Shown in pieces: positions 63,161 to 64,000 of a stretch of 64,000 bases of DNA (position 1 is the first letter of the stretch; each line of letters opens with the position of its first letter). Position numbers and translations under genes: made by a program. The notes beneath the pieces are model-generated. The model was not told the origin of the DNA, ran no database searches, and saw nothing but the letters and a program-made list of their open reading frames with translations. Source of the DNA: Bemisia tabaci (Eukaryota; Arthropoda; Insecta; Hemiptera; Aleyrodidae); contig NC_092801.1 of NCBI RefSeq assembly GCF_918797505.1, positions 24,327,477-24,391,476 on the forward strand. The letters are read 5' to 3'.

Positions 63161-64000
63161 AGAAGATATACATAGGAAGAAAGAAGAACAATCGGTAGGG
63201 ATGTCATATATCGCACTTTCAGGCACGCAAGTTTGCTTTACGTCAGTCAAATGTATGTTTTTGCTTCTGTTGACACTGTTTCCGTACGAAGAGAGCGCAT
63301 CCGAGAACCTACTTCTTTCAAAAGCATTAGCTAAGGAAGTTGTTTAAAATTTATTGTTTGTTAGATAAATATTAAGGAGAGAGAAAAGAAAAACCGTAAA
63401 TTTTATAAAATAGCAAGACTAGTTGCAAAAATTAAGTTAGAAATCTAAATTAATGTGAATACTGATAATCTGAAAACGTCCTCTCAGATAGCTCGAGCGA
63501 AAAATTGCGTTGGTTTTTTTTATCGGAAGCTTCAGTGATAATTTTATCCATTTTACGAATCAAGAGTAACATCTTTGAACGATTTTATTCCCTGGAATCA
63601 CAAATCATGGGGAAAGGGCATAAATACGATTCGAAAAGATAACTATGATAAAAATAAAACTGAAATATTGAATGAGAGATCAGCATCATAGCCATTTGAA
63701 CTTTCACAACGACATGAAAAAATGAGGCATTACAGTACTGCGGGGGAGGGGGGTACTGAGAGTACTAGGAACCCCCTCTCCCCGTCAGGGAGTTTGAATT
63801 TGTAAACTTCCCCCTTCCAATGAAAAATTTCTGGCTATTCCACCGGGTATGAAATAAAAACTACGGCACAAGGACTCAAGTGAACTTTTAAAAGATCTCT
63901 GCAATGGAGCTTCAGAAAAAAAGCATGTTTTCCCATTATATTGGTTTCTGATTTATTGCTACAGTGATGTGCGACAAGACACATGAGGATATGAGAAAAA
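63161..64000. other. AT-rich end of window without recognised features
   Basis: A G-rich/C-rich imperfect hairpin (GGGGGAGGGG, then CCCCCTCTCCCC) lies near 63743-63784. Nothing else recognised. Confidence 0.4.

Noticed and set aside
63013..63198. Short frame of poly-Thr/poly-Ala
   Set aside because: Translation of an ACT/GCT microsatellite.
1..64000. tRNA, rRNA or other structured RNA genes
   Set aside because: I looked for cloverleaf-like arms with TTCGA/C loops and for conserved rRNA blocks and saw none. A covariance-model search would be needed to exclude diverged ones.

Overview
The window is eukaryotic nuclear DNA, almost certainly from an animal and most likely an arthropod. It is AT-rich, has no operon-like or long open frames (longest ATG-started frame 208 codons), and is packed with short inverted-repeat DNA transposons, a poly(A)-tailed retroposon insertion, satellites and microsatellites. 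No gene could be identified by homology. A hemipteran insect such as a whitefly is my guess from the look of the repeats, but nothing here proves it.

The main content is a dense, nested population of non-autonomous DNA elements (MITEs and foldbacks), sorted here by terminal sequence and target-site duplication (TSD). Families A, B and C share CACTG...CAGTG ends and 2-bp TSDs. Family E has CAGTGGCG ends and 8-bp TSDs (hAT-like). Family F has CTGCCGTGC ends and 4-bp TSDs. Family Q has GGTGATT ends and sits at TTAA. Families G, H, J, L, M, N, P, S, R and U and several single-copy foldbacks (up to 1.3 kb) complete the set. No transposase frame was seen, so all are probably mobilised in trans.

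Layout: 1-5 kb holds J1, M1, an ATCGAT-rich minisatellite and the 130-bp X array interrupted by a 1.85-kb element Y. 6-20 kb is mostly A, C, D, E, F, H and S copies, including a three-level nest at 15.5-16.4 kb, a 40-bp minisatellite at 9.8 kb and a possible promoter/first exon at 18.0-18.9 kb. 20-36 kb holds a 140-bp tandem repeat, J2 with a captured-sequence foldback, and G, L, B, U, K/H, S and F copies; it ends in a well-defined hAT-like element at 35.3 kb. 36.6-38.3 kb is a roughly 480-bp satellite with a conserved short frame and a minus-strand retroposon with a 59-base poly(T). 39-53 kb continues with E, Q/P, A, F, H, L, U and the 1.3-kb foldback W. 53-56 kb holds a minus-strand gene-like patch and an 8-unit 60-bp array broken by an 8-bp-TSD element. 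57.7-62.9 kb is a cluster of foldbacks and tandem repeats, several abutting at shared TTAA. The last kilobase is largely featureless apart from an (ACT/GCT)n tract.

The nesting gives relative ages: several insertions have reconstructable or paralogous empty sites. Gene content is at best fragments: a 27-bp microexon-like block present in two duplicated segments on the minus strand, a possible 5' exon with a consensus donor near 18.88 kb, and a tandemly repeated frame near 37 kb. All are inference.
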